From JACCSI01 sp035575715 (lineage in GTDB: Bacteria; Acidobacteriota; Vicinamibacteria; Vicinamibacterales; UBA2999), in the NCBI GenBank assembly GCA_035575715.1, contig DATLXN010000040.1, forward strand, positions 78,071-142,070: a stretch of DNA of 64,000 nt, given 5' to 3'. Shown one piece after another: positions 63,871-64,000 of this stretch. The position numbers and the translations under genes were made by a program. How positions within the stretch are numbered: the first letter of the stretch is position 1; each line of letters starts with the position of its first letter. A model generated the notes under the pieces. The model was not told the DNA's origin, did not search any database, and saw only the letters and a program-made list of their open reading frames with translations.

Positions 63871-64000
63871 TCCGATCTCGTGGACAGTTTCCGGAAGGCG
63901 GATACGATGTCCACGATGGCAGCAGAGGCAAGCAAGGCACGCCGGCAGCGGCGGCAGTTTAGCGAAGAGTTTCGGACGCAGGCCGTGCGTCTGGTCGTCG
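63867..64000 (+). mobile_element. Left end of an IS3-family insertion sequence
   Basis: From about 63867 the sequence changes to TGATCCGATCTCGTGGACAG, which looks like an IS3-family terminal repeat (5'-TG), followed by the orfA start. It interrupts the IS1595-type transposase. The right end is outside the window. Confidence 0.6.
63907..64000 (+). CDS. IS3-family transposase OrfA, N-terminal part
   Basis: The first 31 codons of an orfA frame that runs off the window. An alternative ATG is at 63916. The residues RRQFSEEFRTQAVRLVV are the start of the IS3 OrfA helix-turn-helix (RRxFSxEFKxxAVRLV in the family). The upstream 40 bp contain the presumed IS end. Confidence 0.75.
   Translation, partial: MSTMAAEASKARRQRRQFSEEFRTQAVRLVV

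Overview
This 64-kb window is high-GC, gene-dense chromosomal DNA. It most likely comes from an acidobacterium of the Vicinamibacteria (Luteitalea-like) type. That placement is an inference from gene content: two very large MacB/FtsX-type 'ADOP' permeases (one behind a PadR regulator), a DUF5916 outer-membrane-like protein, an ExeA-type ATPase carrying a SPOR domain, a secreted double cyclophilin, and DUF2277, DUF6526 and DUF3833 proteins. No rRNA, tRNA, CRISPR array, prophage or biosynthetic cluster was seen. The only mobile DNA is at the right edge, where an IS1595-family transposase gene is broken off and followed by the start of an IS3-family orfA.

Layout. 1-7 kb: trmL, a secreted unknown, gdhA, a solitary mreB, then an unknown/2Fe-2S ferredoxin/TerC group. 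6-18 kb: two alpha/beta hydrolases, a DUF5916 protein, ADOP permease 1, the divergent pair DUF72/rsgA, a nitroreductase, and a small secreted HExxH protein with an ExeA-SPOR ATPase. 17-28 kb: double PPIase, the dut-dinB-membrane protein operon, M16 peptidase, ettA, a DinB-superfamily protein and UbiD. 28-40 kb: apaG, an ABC exporter, DUF2277, TerB-like, GYF-AIM24, MBL hydrolase, DUF6526, a PAS histidine kinase, an SDR-type threonine dehydrogenase, DUF885 and a quinone oxidoreductase. 40-48 kb: CDP-alcohol phosphatidyltransferase, an MFS remnant, a DUF3833 lipoprotein, an aldo/keto reductase, and an operon of SahR-like ArsR regulator, metH and exported methyltransferase. 48-64 kb: a DUF349 protein, speA, thioesterase-thrB-thrC, ENPP, pepF, PadR with ADOP permease 2, a BIG2 lipoprotein, and the insertion sequences.

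Coherent modules are methionine/SAM-cycle control (SahR-like, MetH), threonine metabolism (thrB and thrC here; a threonine dehydrogenase 16 kb away), nucleotide-pool and lesion-bypass functions (dut, dinB), and a large share of exported hydrolases and lipoproteins.

The most unusual content is non-coding. (1) At least fourteen genes have a TANNNT -10 box only 5-8 nt before the start codon, which predicts widespread leaderless mRNAs, including two divergent pairs whose -10 boxes overlap or mirror each other. (2) A family of arrays made of a short tag (GGTAGGACC-like) plus a variable stem-loop begins at the stop codon of the neighbouring gene. In four or more cases the TAG inside the tag is itself the stop codon. 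(3) Intergenic spacers carry tandem heptamers whose sequence differs from place to place. I do not recognise (2) as a named element.
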